Origin: Rhinopithecimicrobium faecis
Lineage (GTDB): Bacteria; Bacteroidota; Bacteroidia; Sphingobacteriales; Sphingobacteriaceae
Direction: 5' to 3'
Length of the DNA: 64,000 bases
NCBI GenBank assembly: GCA_017942165.1
Contig: JAGKSB010000011.1
Span: forward strand, 1 to 64,000
Shown: positions 1 to 8,584 of the stretch, in pieces
How the letters are laid out: each line of letters begins with the position of its first letter
Numbering within the stretch: position 1 is the stretch's first letter
Made by a program: the position numbers and the translations under genes
The notes under the pieces: generated by a model
The model's input: the letters and a program-made list of their open reading frames with translations, nothing else
Database searches by the model: none
What the model was told of the DNA's origin: nothing

Positions 1-2
1 TT

Positions 3-245
3 GTGGAGAATGCCATTCGACCGGTTGCCCTGGGACGAAAAAATTATCTCTTTGCTGGAAGTCATGAGGCAGCACAAAGATCAGCAATGATATATTCATT
101 CTTCGCTATCTGCAAAAAACATGAAGTCAATCCATTTCAATGGTTAAAATATACCCTTGTAAATATCATGTCAATAAACCACAAAAACTTAAAAAACCTA
201 TACCCCCAGAACTATAAACAGATTATCCAACAATCAAATATGTAG
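3..245 (+). mobile_element. IS66 family transposase, C-terminal fragment (cut by window start)
   Basis: This is the last 80 residues of an IS66-type DDE transposase. It opens directly with ENAIRPVALGRKNYLFAGS, the block that in IS66 transposases carries the third catalytic acidic residue, and continues with the family's typical helical tail. The upstream part lies outside the window, so the codon at base 3 is not a true start. The reading frame ends at 243-245, inside the 3' end of a TonB-dependent receptor gene on the opposite strand, which suggests that the element inserted into that gene. I cannot place the element's terminal inverted repeat; the junction is probably near base 250. Whether the element is complete cannot be judged here. 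Confidence 0.85.
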
Positions 246-1737
246 TTCGTAGGCCGGATACCAACAAGATGCCATGTTCATCAGAAAGGTAGTATCGTAG
301 CGATAACTGATAACTGAGGAAAGATGGTTGTTTTTCAGTTTGATATTGAAATTTATCAAAGGGTATGTTGTTTCTAATTCCTGATGAAATAATGATTTTT
401 GGAGTTATTTTATAGGTAGTATAAGCATGTGTTTCTAAATTATTATTATATAATATATAATTTATTGGTATTGAAGAATCTTCTTCACGGATTAGAAAAG
501 AATTACTTGGAACTACACTTTTGAATATAGATTTTGTACGCTCATAAGATGATCCAATATGGAGATTAAACTTATTAAATGCTATTTCATAAGTGGTAGC
601 TAAATATAACTGAGCTAACAAATTTTCTGATGCTATGTTTCCAAATTTATAGAGGTTTTGACTAAAACTGAAACCTGTATTTAGAGAAAGCGTACTTGAA
701 CGATATAACCTATCGAGGTTAATGACGCTAAAAAATCTTTTATTTTCACCTTGCGTATTTCCATTATTATTAAATAATTGATCCGTTGCCACATATTTTT
801 CATTTATTCCATAGAGTACAGCATTGAAATTAATATATTTTTTAAATTTAATGTTATAATTAGTCCCTAAGTCAATTGAATTGAATGATTTTAAGTTAGT
901 CAGTGTTTCATTATTTACTGTTTTAAGTAAACTTGAAAATTGATAATTAGAAAATAATTGAAAAAAACTTTTGTTAGTAAGTTTTTTTGATCCAAATATT
1001 CCAGCTCCTACTAGATTGCTATTTAATTGAATCTCATCATTAGATAATTCATTTATTGTATTAATTTCTATAAGTCCACCAGAACTGTGACCATACGTTA
1101 AAGGGGGGTTACTAGGGTAAATAAGTTGATTATTTATCAACTCAGTATTAAAAATACTAAAATTACCAATCCCATTTAATTGACTGTTTCTGACAGGATT
1201 AAAGACAGGTACTCTATTAAAAATCACTATTGATCTATTTTCATTGCTTCCTCTTAACACAGGATTTGCATTTTCTTCCGTATTTGTGGATGAAGACAAT
1301 CCATTAACAGCTTTCAAAGGATCTGCATTTGAAAAAGGATCCAAATAAATAGCAAGTGAAGAAAGTTTTTGTATAGAAAACTGCTCAGATATTGGATTTC
1401 TAGCCGAAATTACTACTTCATCAAGAATATTTTCATTTCTTTCTAAGAAGATGAAATTAACTATATTAGGGTCTAGCTTCTTGAGTGGTACATAACTAAT
1501 TCTATATCCTGGCGCATCAATAATTAAGGTATCTAATGGAAATTTTGGTTTAATAACTAAGAACCCATCTAATTGAGCAAAAGCTACATTAGTGTGACCC
1601 TTGCTTGTAAATACATTGGCTTCTACTATATTTTGAGAAATAGTATGCTCTCTTAAAAGAATTTTATAAATCACGTCTTGTGCGTATGATAATTGCATAA
1701 CAAGTATTCCTAAACCAATGATTAAAAATATTTTCAT
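223..1737 (-). pseudogene. TonB-dependent receptor, C-terminally truncated at an IS66 element
   Basis: This 504-residue product starts with a signal peptide ending near SYAQ (residue 20). A short carboxypeptidase-regulatory-like beta domain (about 25-85) and a TonB plug domain (about 105-240, with EVVISARN at its start) follow, then the first part of a beta barrel. Such receptors are usually 650-900 residues and end in an aromatic barrel strand. Here the barrel breaks off after RYYLSDEHGILLVSG, and the last nine residues look like read-through into the IS66 element. The ATG at 1737 overlaps the TGA of the upstream lipoprotein gene (TGATG), so the two are probably translationally coupled. The substrate is unknown. 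A functional receptor is unlikely because the C-terminal barrel signal is missing. Confidence 0.75.
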
Positions 1738-2567
1738 CAACTTTTACCAACAAGGAAAACTCCCAATTTTGAAATCATATAATTTTCCGGATACATTTTA
1801 ATAGCTTCATTGAAATATTTTATAGCAGATTTCCAATTCTCTTTTTCAATATATATTTTTATCAATTGCTCATATGACTCTTCCTTTCCCCAAGAAGGCA
1901 ATATCGAAGAATCCACATTATAATTTTGAAGAGTAATCGCTTTAATAAAAGACTTTTCAGCTATTTTTCCACCACCATATGCCTTAGGTGTATAATAATC
2001 GTTATTTCCTTGCGCATAGTAAGCGCGTATATTTCCAGGATTTATCTTAATGGCTCGATCTATATTTTTCTTTATATCATTAGCAATAAAGGGTGCTCTT
2101 GCTCCCGTAGTATACAAAAATGACAACCCTTTTAAAATCGCCAACAATGCATAGTCATCAGAATTTTTATTTTTAATACTTTCTAATAACCCTAGAGCAG
2201 CTATATTTTCCTTTTTAAGATTAATTTTATCATCATTTTGAAGGTAAATTATCGTTTTGAAGTATTTTGTATAAGCAGTCCAGTATAGCAGTAAATTGTG
2301 CTTATTCTGAGTATACATACTGTCAATAATAAATTCTACACTATCAAGTTTTATTGTATTTCTTGAAATAAACCCCTCATTTGCGGCTTGTTGAATGGCT
2401 TTTTGAAAACTTTGTAATCCAATATTTTGAAGCTTATTTTCTGATAAAATTAAAGTGTAGTTGATACTAGCGTCGGAGTATTCCTCAATCTCATTATTGT
2501 TAACATGAGCGTTGCATGAAGAAAAATTAATTATGAAAAATAATATATGAAGTGCGATTTTTTTCAT
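1737..2567 (-). CDS. TPR-containing lipoprotein, partner of the TonB-dependent receptor
   Basis: This 276-residue protein begins MKKIALHILFFIINFSSC, a lipoprotein signal with the lipobox Cys at residue 18. I chose the ATG at 2567 because the 21 residues before it are not signal-like. The C-terminal half looks like tetratricopeptide repeats: AIKINPGNIRAYYAQGN near the middle and a clear last unit, NWKSAIKYFNEAIKMYPENY. It therefore probably sits on a membrane face and mediates protein contacts. It overlaps the receptor gene by one base and is read first. I recognise no enzymatic motif. Its role in the receptor system is inferred only from coupling. Confidence 0.65.
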   Translation of the reverse strand: MKKIALHILFFIINFSSCNAHVNNNEIEEYSDASINYTLILSENKLQNIGLQSFQKAIQQAANEGFISRNTIKLDSVEFIIDSMYTQNKHNLLLYWTAYTKYFKTIIYLQNDDKINLKKENIAALGLLESIKNKNSDDYALLAILKGLSFLYTTGARAPFIANDIKKNIDRAIKINPGNIRAYYAQGNNDYYTPKAYGGGKIAEKSFIKAITLQNYNVDSSILPSWGKEESYEQLIKIYIEKENWKSAIKYFNEAIKMYPENYMISKLGVFLVGKS

Positions 2568-2902
2568 TGTAATACATAATTTATAATGATAAAAATTAAG
2601 CATACCCAGATGATAAAGTGAGCATACCAAAAAAAACTATAGAGATAATTATTATAACAAAGATTAAATGACTGATTACTTTTATTAAATTTTATTTTAT
2701 TGACTTTTATTATTGAGTAAATTTTAGCTATTACAAAATCAGAGTAAAATGAATTAGTCGTTATTGGCCTCCGTTAAATAAACGACAAAGTACTTCCTAT
2801 CAAAGATGATTTTGAAACTGCTAGGGAAAGGATATGGATGACAGAGCGTGTGTATGAAATTTAGAAGCTGAGAATGTAAATAGAAATAAATCAAATAAAT
2901 AA
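2568..2902. other. Gap upstream of the IS1182 element, gene relic possible
   Basis: This stretch of roughly 330 AT-rich bases has no convincing gene. Around 2800-2866 a plus-strand frame reads KDDFETARERIWMTERVYEI and then stops. It looks like the end of a lost gene but I do not recognise it. No promoter of the TAnnTTTG type with proper spacing was seen for the minus-strand lipoprotein gene. Confidence 0.3.
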
Positions 2903-2932
2903 GAGGCTGTCTCAAAAAGGCAGCCTCTTATT
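2898..2932 (+). repeat. Left end of IS1182-type element with a 13-bp hairpin
   Basis: The sequence GAGGCTGTCTCAAAA at 2903-2917 is the kind of terminal repeat I associate with IS1182-family elements. It is followed by a second copy in reverse (CAGCCTCTT at 2921-2929), so 2897-2909 and 2921-2933 form a nearly uninterrupted hairpin with an 11-base loop. Such a hairpin at the left tip could stop transcription from outside reading into the transposase. A matching right terminal repeat was not found after the transposase. Confidence 0.5.
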
Positions 2933-3017
2933 TTGTTTAAAAATCTGATAATTTAACACAAATAATTTGCTACATTCAATTGAATTTCAGATATTTACGT
3001 ATAAATAATTAAGATTT

Positions 3018-4542
3018 ATGGCAGTTCAAAAACCAACTTTCAAGCCTTACTACCAGGATCAGATCATGGCCATTCCACCCACATTGAATAAACTTGTTGG
3101 GAAAGGTCACCCGGTTCGCATTGTAAACGATGTGATTAACCGGATCAATATTCAGAGTCTCCTTGATGCCTATAAAATCAAAGGCTGTTCTAATTATCAC
3201 CCACAGATGTTGCTGAAAGTACTTGTTTATGGATATGTGAGCAATGTTTATAGCAGTAGAAAGCTTGAAATCGCCTGCAAAGAGAATATCAACTTTATGT
3301 GGCTGAGTGGCATGAGCTATCCCGACCACAATACCATCAACCGTTTTCGAGGCGTTCGCCTAAAGGAAGCTTTACGAAGCGTATTCGAAGAAGTGGTAAA
3401 GCTGTTGGCCGCAGAAGGACTTTTAAGCTTAGAGGAGGTGTATACCGATGGCACTAAAATAGAAGCCAATGCCAATAAATACACTTTTGTATGGAAAAAG
3501 GCTATCCAGACCAATAAGGAAAAGATGAAAAAAGCTTTGTCCGAGATCTGGGAATATGCTCAAAGCGTAGCAAAAACAGAAGACAGCCTGCCAGAACCAC
3601 CAGATTTTACTGATATCGATACTAAAAAAGTACAGCAGACAGTAGATACACTTAATGCAGTACTTGCAGAAAAGACCGAAGTTAATAAAAAAGTAAGAGC
3701 AAAGCTGAGGTATGTAAGCAAAGAATATCCAAAGAAGATAGCTGAGTATGAGCAGAAAGAGGCCATTTTAGGTAACCGTAATAGCTTTAGTAAAACCGAT
3801 ACCGATGCGACTTTCATGCGCATGAAGGAAGACCACATGCAAAATGGGAAGCTTAAACCAGGTTATAACGTTCAAATATCAACTTCCAACCAGTTTATCG
3901 TCAACTATACGATTCATCCAAATCCGACCGATACAACCACATTTAGACCAACATGAGGCCAGTTTTGGCAAAACATTAAAAACCTTAACGGCTGATGCAG
4001 GATATGGCAGTGAGGAGAATTACCAATTATTAAAGGGTAAGAATATTGAAGCTTATGTAAAATATGGGCTATTCGATAAAGAACAAAACCAACACTATAA
4101 AAGCAAAAAGAGCTTTAATGTGGATAAGCTGTTTTACAACCAAGAGCAAGATTGCTATATCTGTCCAATGGGTCAGCGGATGGATTATATGGGAGATTCA
4201 AAACGAAAAACTACAACGGGATTTGAACAGACAGCTAAAAGATATCAGGCAAAAAACTGTCACAACTGCCCATTGAATGGTATCTGCCATAAAGCAAAAG
4301 GAAACAGGATTATAGAAATCAATGAAAATCTGGAAGAGTACAAAGCAACAGCATACGGTCTACTCAACAGCGAAAAAGGCATCGAAAAACGAAAGCAACG
4401 ATGTCATGATGTAGAGCCTGTTTTCGGAAATATTAAACAGAACCACGGGTTCCGCCGCTTTATGCTCCGTGGTAAGGAAAAAGTGGCCATAGAATAGGGA
4501 TTATTGGCAATAGCACAAAATATAAGGAAGAAAGCAGCTTAA
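3018..4542 (+). pseudogene. IS1182 family transposase, broken by a frameshift and a nonsense codon
   Basis: The first frame (3018-3956) encodes the N-terminal and core transposase region, with [20 protein letters not shown], the [18 protein letters not shown] block and [14 protein letters not shown], all typical of IS1182 (DDE) transposases. It then runs into TGA. The remainder continues in another frame from about 3935: [28 protein letters not shown], a Cys-rich zinc-binding-like segment (CYICPMGQ, CHNCPLNGICHKA) and EPVFGNIKQNHGFRRFMLRG. That frame stops at a TAG at 4495-4497, where the family normally has Trp (EWGLLAIAQNIRKKAA); the natural end would be the TAA at 4540-4542. Two independent lesions make this inactive. 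A programmed frameshift is unlikely because no slippery run lies at the junction. Confidence 0.85.
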
Positions 4543-4608
4543 AAAGGCTGTTTCTGTGTCTTTTTAGAAAATATCTACCATATATTTAAGTTAACCAAAT
4601 GCTAATTT

Positions 4609-6089
4609 ATGAGAATTAAAATATCTTTTCTACTATTTATTGTTTTACTAATTACTGCTTGTAATAGATATGATGTATTACTCATAACAGCAAGCTCCTA
4701 ATAAATGAAGTCAAAACAAGTTTTCTAGATAAAAAAGCTAACAATAATACAAATAATCAATCACTTAACTTTAGACAGGCACTACCTCGCACTGTATTGT
4801 GGGATCAAGCCAGAGAAGGTAAGGATTCATCCTTATTAGTACCTATACATCTTACTTTAATAAAAGACTCTATAGTTCGTACTGCAGATGGAGCTCCTCT
4901 GAATGGAAACATTTGGCTGTATGCTAAGAAAAAAGATGATAACTGGAGTTTCACTATGTGGACACTAATACCAACTAATAGTGATAAAACAAAGTTTACC
5001 GGCACATTGTTATCTGAGGACTATTTTCAGGGTATTGTATCCTATTCTAATTATATAAATGGGGAAATAATCCAAAACAAAGAAATTATAAAAAAGCAAA
5101 ATATTGCCAAACGTGAGAAGTTAGCAATAACCCCAGGTCATAAGATGGCAGGAGGTTGGAGTTATGATTGTAATGAAAGAATTTATACTATCTGTGTTGG
5201 AAATCCTAGAGACCCTAGTGATTCTGATATTTGTAATATACAATATGAAACGACTTGTAAATGGAATTGGACTAATCCTGGTTTAGGTGATAACCAAGAA
5301 CGTATTGACTGGATAGACTGTTCTGATGGAGGATGCGGAGGCGGACTTCCTAATGAAGAAAAACCAGACTCTACATTAAAAGAAATACCCGACAAAGACC
5401 CTTGTAAAGGAAAGAAGGCTGTAAACGAAAGATTAAATAAAGAAAAAATTAAAGTGATGAATAAGACCGCTTTAACAAACACGCACAATCAAAAGATAAA
5501 AGTTGACAATAGAGACCATAAAGTAGAGTGGGGTTACGAAACAAAGTTTGCGACTAAAGGCTCAAGAGATATGATTACTTCTCCTATCCGAAATGGTCAA
5601 AGAAGTAGTTTTATCCCAGAAAAAACATGGGACAGTACCTATGGATATGTAATAGGCGTAACACATACCCATCCACAAAATTCTCCACCTTCTGCATCTG
5701 ATATTTTTCGATTTTCACAATGGATAAATCAGATTCCTAATGGCGATCAAGATCTATTTGCTACATATTTTACATCGACTATTATAACCAACAGTAGCGT
5801 ATATGTGATAACTATAAAAGACAAAGATCAGTTTAAGAAACTACTAACTAACAAAACGGAACAACAATTAAAAGATGAGTATGTAAATAAAGCTAAAAAT
5901 TATCAGGAGGAAATTCTTAAAAGTAGTGATCCTTGGGCTCAAAGAGAATCACAAGAGTACGCGTTACTCAAAATATTTGGTGCTTCAGTAACAATATACA
6001 AATCCAAAAATCAAGAGAATTTGGATTTTAAGCCCTTAGTGTTCAATAACACTAATAAACCTATTGTTAAAAGTGATTGTCAAGATTAA
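4609..6089 (+). pseudogene. Lipoprotein with JAMM/MPN-like metal motif, frameshifted after the signal peptide
   Basis: An ATG at 4609 opens MRIKISFLLFIVLLITAC, a good lipoprotein signal with Cys18. Four codons later the frame shifts: the mature protein continues in the frame from about 4677 (ITHNSKLLINEVKTSFLDKK), while the signal frame stops at 4699-4701. One missing base near 4675 explains this. The large frame is then open to 6089. It has an N-terminal domain with paired Cys residues and a Gly/Cys-rich linker (DCSDGGCGGG), then a domain with THTHPQNSPPSASD. That matches the JAMM signature H-x-H, Ser, Asp (two His, then S and D), with Glu candidates in KVEWGYE upstream. JAMM proteins are zinc peptidases or deubiquitinase-like; the substrate here is unknown. 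If translation begins at TTG 4797, a shorter cytoplasmic form could exist. It is followed 12 bases later by a secreted-protein gene. Confidence 0.6.
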
Positions 6090-6101
6090 AAAAATATAGT
6101 C

Positions 6102-6665
6102 ATGAAAAATAATATTATAATAATTATTTCTATTTTATTCTCAGTATTTAGTGGACACGGACAAACTTATGTACAAGGAAACGGAGTGCTTCCGTTTAGA
6201 TCAATTGCCAACACATCGGTATTAACCGATAATAACCGATTAAAAATTAATGATGCTTTTCAAAAGTATAATGAATATGGTGTAAATGTTTCCAATAAAA
6301 CCAATGCCAGCCAACTTGTAGGAGAATATTATTTTAAAGATAACTTATTGATACAATTCATATCTGTTGATAGAGATAAGAATATACAAGACGAAGAAAG
6401 CCTAGAAGAGAGGATTGATTCATATCGTGAAATGTACACCGAAAATATTTATGAAAACGAAGCATACTTTGTCGGTGAAATATTAATCAAGAATAACTTT
6501 AAAGGTATCGTTTACTATGATAAAAGGGGTAAATATATTAATTTTTCAATAAGAGATAATACCGGAAAATATAACGTCATTGGTAACGTTATTTTCAAAC
6601 CCAATAACCTTAATAATGCACGAGTATTTTTTGATAATTTTATCAATAGCGTTACTTTTAAGTAG
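6102..6665 (+). CDS. Secreted hypothetical protein, partner of the JAMM-like lipoprotein
   Basis: This 187-residue protein starts with a clear signal peptide (MKNNIIIIISILFSVFSGHG, cleavage likely before QT). The mature part has alternating beta-strand patterns, for example YYFKDNLLIQFISVDRD and IGNVIFKPNNL, and no Cys or enzymatic motif that I recognise. Only 12 bases separate it from the preceding gene, so both are probably co-transcribed. The low GC and the adjoining mobile elements place the pair in an accessory island. It could be a periplasmic inhibitor, substrate or accessory factor of its neighbour, but nothing in the sequence decides this. Confidence 0.6.
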   Translation: MKNNIIIIISILFSVFSGHGQTYVQGNGVLPFRSIANTSVLTDNNRLKINDAFQKYNEYGVNVSNKTNASQLVGEYYFKDNLLIQFISVDRDKNIQDEESLEERIDSYREMYTENIYENEAYFVGEILIKNNFKGIVYYDKRGKYINFSIRDNTGKYNVIGNVIFKPNNLNNARVFFDNFINSVTFK

Positions 6666-6683
6666 CACTATTTAAATGGATTT

Positions 6684-6710
6684 GGTAGCGTCCCGCTAAC
6701 TGTGTAAGTT
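6684..6710. repeat. Possible IS256-type terminal repeat remnant
   Basis: The string GGTAGCGTCCCGCTAACTGT followed by GTAAGTT resembles terminal repeats that I recall for IS256-family elements in Bacteroidetes. No transposase accompanies it, so it would be a solo tip left after deletion. The identification is from memory and weak. Confidence 0.3.
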
Positions 6711-6716
6711 GAAAAT

Positions 6717-6743
6717 GGGAGGAGCTATACGCTAGCTCTTCCC
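6717..6743 (-). terminator. Terminator of the DUF3060 gene
   Basis: GGGAGGAGCTA (6717-6727) pairs with TAGCTCTTCCC (6733-6743) with one G-U pair and a 5-base loop. Read on the minus strand it follows the stop codon at 6757 by about 14 bases and is trailed by ATTTTC, a short U-rich tail. Confidence 0.55.
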
Positions 6744-6756
6744 GTATTATAGTATT

Positions 6757-7155
6757 TTAATTACTTCTCTCAACGGCATTATCTACGCCTGACACGCTGG
6801 ATACAATGCGCCCATCGGAGGCTGTAGCGCGTTTATAATAAACAGTATTATTTGTACCCTCTACTTTAATAGAGCGCACCTCTTCAGCGTTGACCCTATG
6901 TCCTGAGCCAGCTACGATAATCTCCTGACAAGTTCCAGTAATGGTAATATCGTTATTAACACCATTGATAAGAATAATTTCCTTACCAGTAGCATTAATC
7001 GTCTTTTTCACCTCTACCCCATTGACTTCGATATATTCTTTTTGAAAAGAGTCATCCGTATGATACAGCCCACTGCTATACGTCCTATTAGCAGCGTAGG
7101 CTGTAACAGTTAGTACAAGAGCAAAAACACCAATAATGAATTTAATTTTTCTCAT
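6757..7155 (-). CDS. DUF3060 domain secreted protein
   Basis: This 132-residue protein has a signal peptide ending at AYA (about residue 21). The mature part carries repeating strand units of the type INGVNNDITITG, IIVAGSGHRVN and IKVEGTNNTVYYKRA, the pattern of DUF3060, which predicts a small beta-helix-like fold. The function of DUF3060 is not known. The protein is likely periplasmic or exported. It stands alone, with a terminator after it and the rplT terminator between it and the ribosomal operon upstream on the same strand. Confidence 0.7.
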   Translation of the reverse strand: MRKIKFIIGVFALVLTVTAYAANRTYSSGLYHTDDSFQKEYIEVNGVEVKKTINATGKEIILINGVNNDITITGTCQEIIVAGSGHRVNAEEVRSIKVEGTNNTVYYKRATASDGRIVSSVSGVDNAVERSN

Positions 7156-7263
7156 TTTTTAACAATTTGTAGTTCTTGAAAAAGGTAAAAACCATGCCAA
7201 ATTTAAGCAATTATTTACCAAGGAGCTAGTAGATATCCTTGCATAACAAAATTGTGGCATACG

Positions 7264-7291
7264 AAAAAAGGGAACCAGAAGGTTCCCTTTT
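7264..7291 (-). terminator. Terminator of the thrS-infC-rpmI-rplT operon
   Basis: AAAAGGGAACC (7266-7276) pairs perfectly with GGTTCCCTTTT (7281-7291) around a 4-base loop. On the minus strand it is followed by a run of T and lies about 30 bases after the rplT stop codon. This is a strong intrinsic terminator. Confidence 0.85.
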
Positions 7292-7321
7292 AATATCTAA
7301 CAAATTGACAAAGGTTAGAAC

Positions 7322-7666
7322 TTATTTTACTGCGTCAACAACTGCTTTGAAAGCATCTGGGTTATTTAAAGCTAAATCAGCTAAAACCTTACGGTTTAAA
7401 CCAATGTTTTTAGCTGCTAATTTACCGATCAACACGGAATAAGATAAACCTTGTTGACGAGCACCAGCGTTAATACGTTGAATCCATAGAGCTCTAAACT
7501 CGCGTTTTTTAGTTTTACGGTCGCGGTAAGCGTACTGTAAACCTTTTTCTACTGTATTTTTAGCAATAGTATATACTTTGCTACGTGATCCATAATAGCC
7601 TTTCGCTAATTTAAGGATTTTTTTACGTCTTCTTCTCGAAGCAACTGCGTTAACCGAACGTGGCAT
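7322..7666 (-). CDS. rplT: 50S ribosomal protein L20
   Basis: This 114-residue protein begins [18 protein letters not shown] and contains [21 protein letters not shown] and [20 protein letters not shown], diagnostic for L20. L20 binds 23S rRNA early in assembly of the large subunit. The length is normal for the family. It is the last gene of the thrS-infC-rpmI-rplT operon and is followed by a strong terminator. In other bacteria L20 represses its own operon through an mRNA site; I could not identify such a site in the short spacers here. Confidence 0.97.
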   Translation of the reverse strand: MPRSVNAVASRRRRKKILKLAKGYYGSRSKVYTIAKNTVEKGLQYAYRDRKTKKREFRALWIQRINAGARQQGLSYSVLIGKLAAKNIGLNRKVLADLALNNPDAFKAVVDAVK

Positions 7667-7767
7667 ATGATTAAAATTATTTGGTAAGAGGCGTCCTTGC
7701 GAACAAGATACTTAAGACCCGATACCCGGTTAAAAAAATGTGTTAATTTATAAAAAACGGTAAAAAA

Positions 7768-7968
7768 TTATTTACCGATAGCAAGCATACGTTTAACGTT
7801 ACCTGTATCTCCAGCAGAAACATAACTAGTAGTAGTTAAGTTACGCTTACGTTTTTTAGTTTTTTTCGTCAAGATGTGGCTTTTATAAGCGTTTTTTCTT
7901 GCAATTTTACCTGTTCCAGTTAACTTAAAACGTTTTTTAGCGCTGGAATTGGTTTTTACTTTTGGCAT
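7768..7968 (-). CDS. rpmI: 50S ribosomal protein L35
   Basis: This 66-residue basic protein begins [21 protein letters not shown] and contains [22 protein letters not shown], the L35 signature. It belongs to the large ribosomal subunit. It lies 101 bases upstream of rplT and 41 bases after infC, in the gene order conserved across bacteria. No anomalies were seen. Confidence 0.97.
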   Translation of the reverse strand: MPKVKTNSSAKKRFKLTGTGKIARKNAYKSHILTKKTKKRKRNLTTTSYVSAGDTGNVKRMLAIGK

Positions 7969-8009
7969 AATATTTTGAAATTTTATATCAATTTGTTAGA
8001 AACTCTTTA

Positions 8010-8573
8010 CTACTTCTTAACAACCGCTCTCGGAGCAAGTGTTAAAAACATACGCTTTCCTTCCAATTTAGGAAGTAATTCCACTTTTCCTACTTCTTCT
8101 AGTGCTTGAGCGAAACGTAACAATAAAATCTCTCCTTGTTCCTTGTGAACAATTGCACGACCTTTAAAGTGTACGTATGCACGTACTTTCTCTCCACCTT
8201 CTAGGAAACGGATAGCATGTTTTAATTTAAATTCGAAATCATGCTCACTCGTGTTAGGTCCGAAACGGATCTCCTTAATGACGGTTTGCTTTGCATTCGC
8301 TTTGATTTCTTTTTGCTTTTTCTTTTGTTCGTAAACAAATTTACTGTAGTCAATTATTTTACAAACCGGAGGAACAGCATTTGGCGAAATCTCCACTAAA
8401 TCAAGCTCCAACTCGTCTGCCATCTCTAAAGCTTTACGGGTTGGGTAAACTCCTGTTTCCACATTATCACCTACCAGACGTACCTCTGGCACTCTGATCA
8501 GTTCATTGATGCGGTGATCTGGTTCTTTCTTTCTCATTGGAGGTCTTGGACCTCCTGGTTTTTTTAATGCCAA
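8010..8573 (-). CDS. infC: Translation initiation factor IF-3, TTG start
   Basis: This 187-residue protein has the IF-3 N-domain ([16 protein letters not shown], residues about 21-36), the linker and the C-domain ([24 protein letters not shown] block around residues 100-120). IF-3 binds the 30S subunit and discriminates against wrong start codons and non-initiator tRNA. The start giving the expected N-terminus ([12 protein letters not shown]) is TTG at 8573. The next in-frame ATG would remove the first 12 residues. A weak start codon is the known basis of IF-3 self-control in Escherichia coli (AUU), so TTG here may serve the same purpose. The spacer to thrS is 11 bases. Confidence 0.95.
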   Translation of the reverse strand: MALKKPGGPRPPMRKKEPDHRINELIRVPEVRLVGDNVETGVYPTRKALEMADELELDLVEISPNAVPPVCKIIDYSKFVYEQKKKQKEIKANAKQTVIKEIRFGPNTSEHDFEFKLKHAIRFLEGGEKVRAYVHFKGRAIVHKEQGEILLLRFAQALEEVGKVELLPKLEGKRMFLTLAPRAVVKK

Positions 8574-8584
8574 ATGTTTAAATA

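Noticed and set aside
3844..4000. Programmed frameshifting in the IS1182 transposase
   Set aside because: There is no slippery run at the junction, a second nonsense change lies downstream, and this family is not known to use frameshifting.
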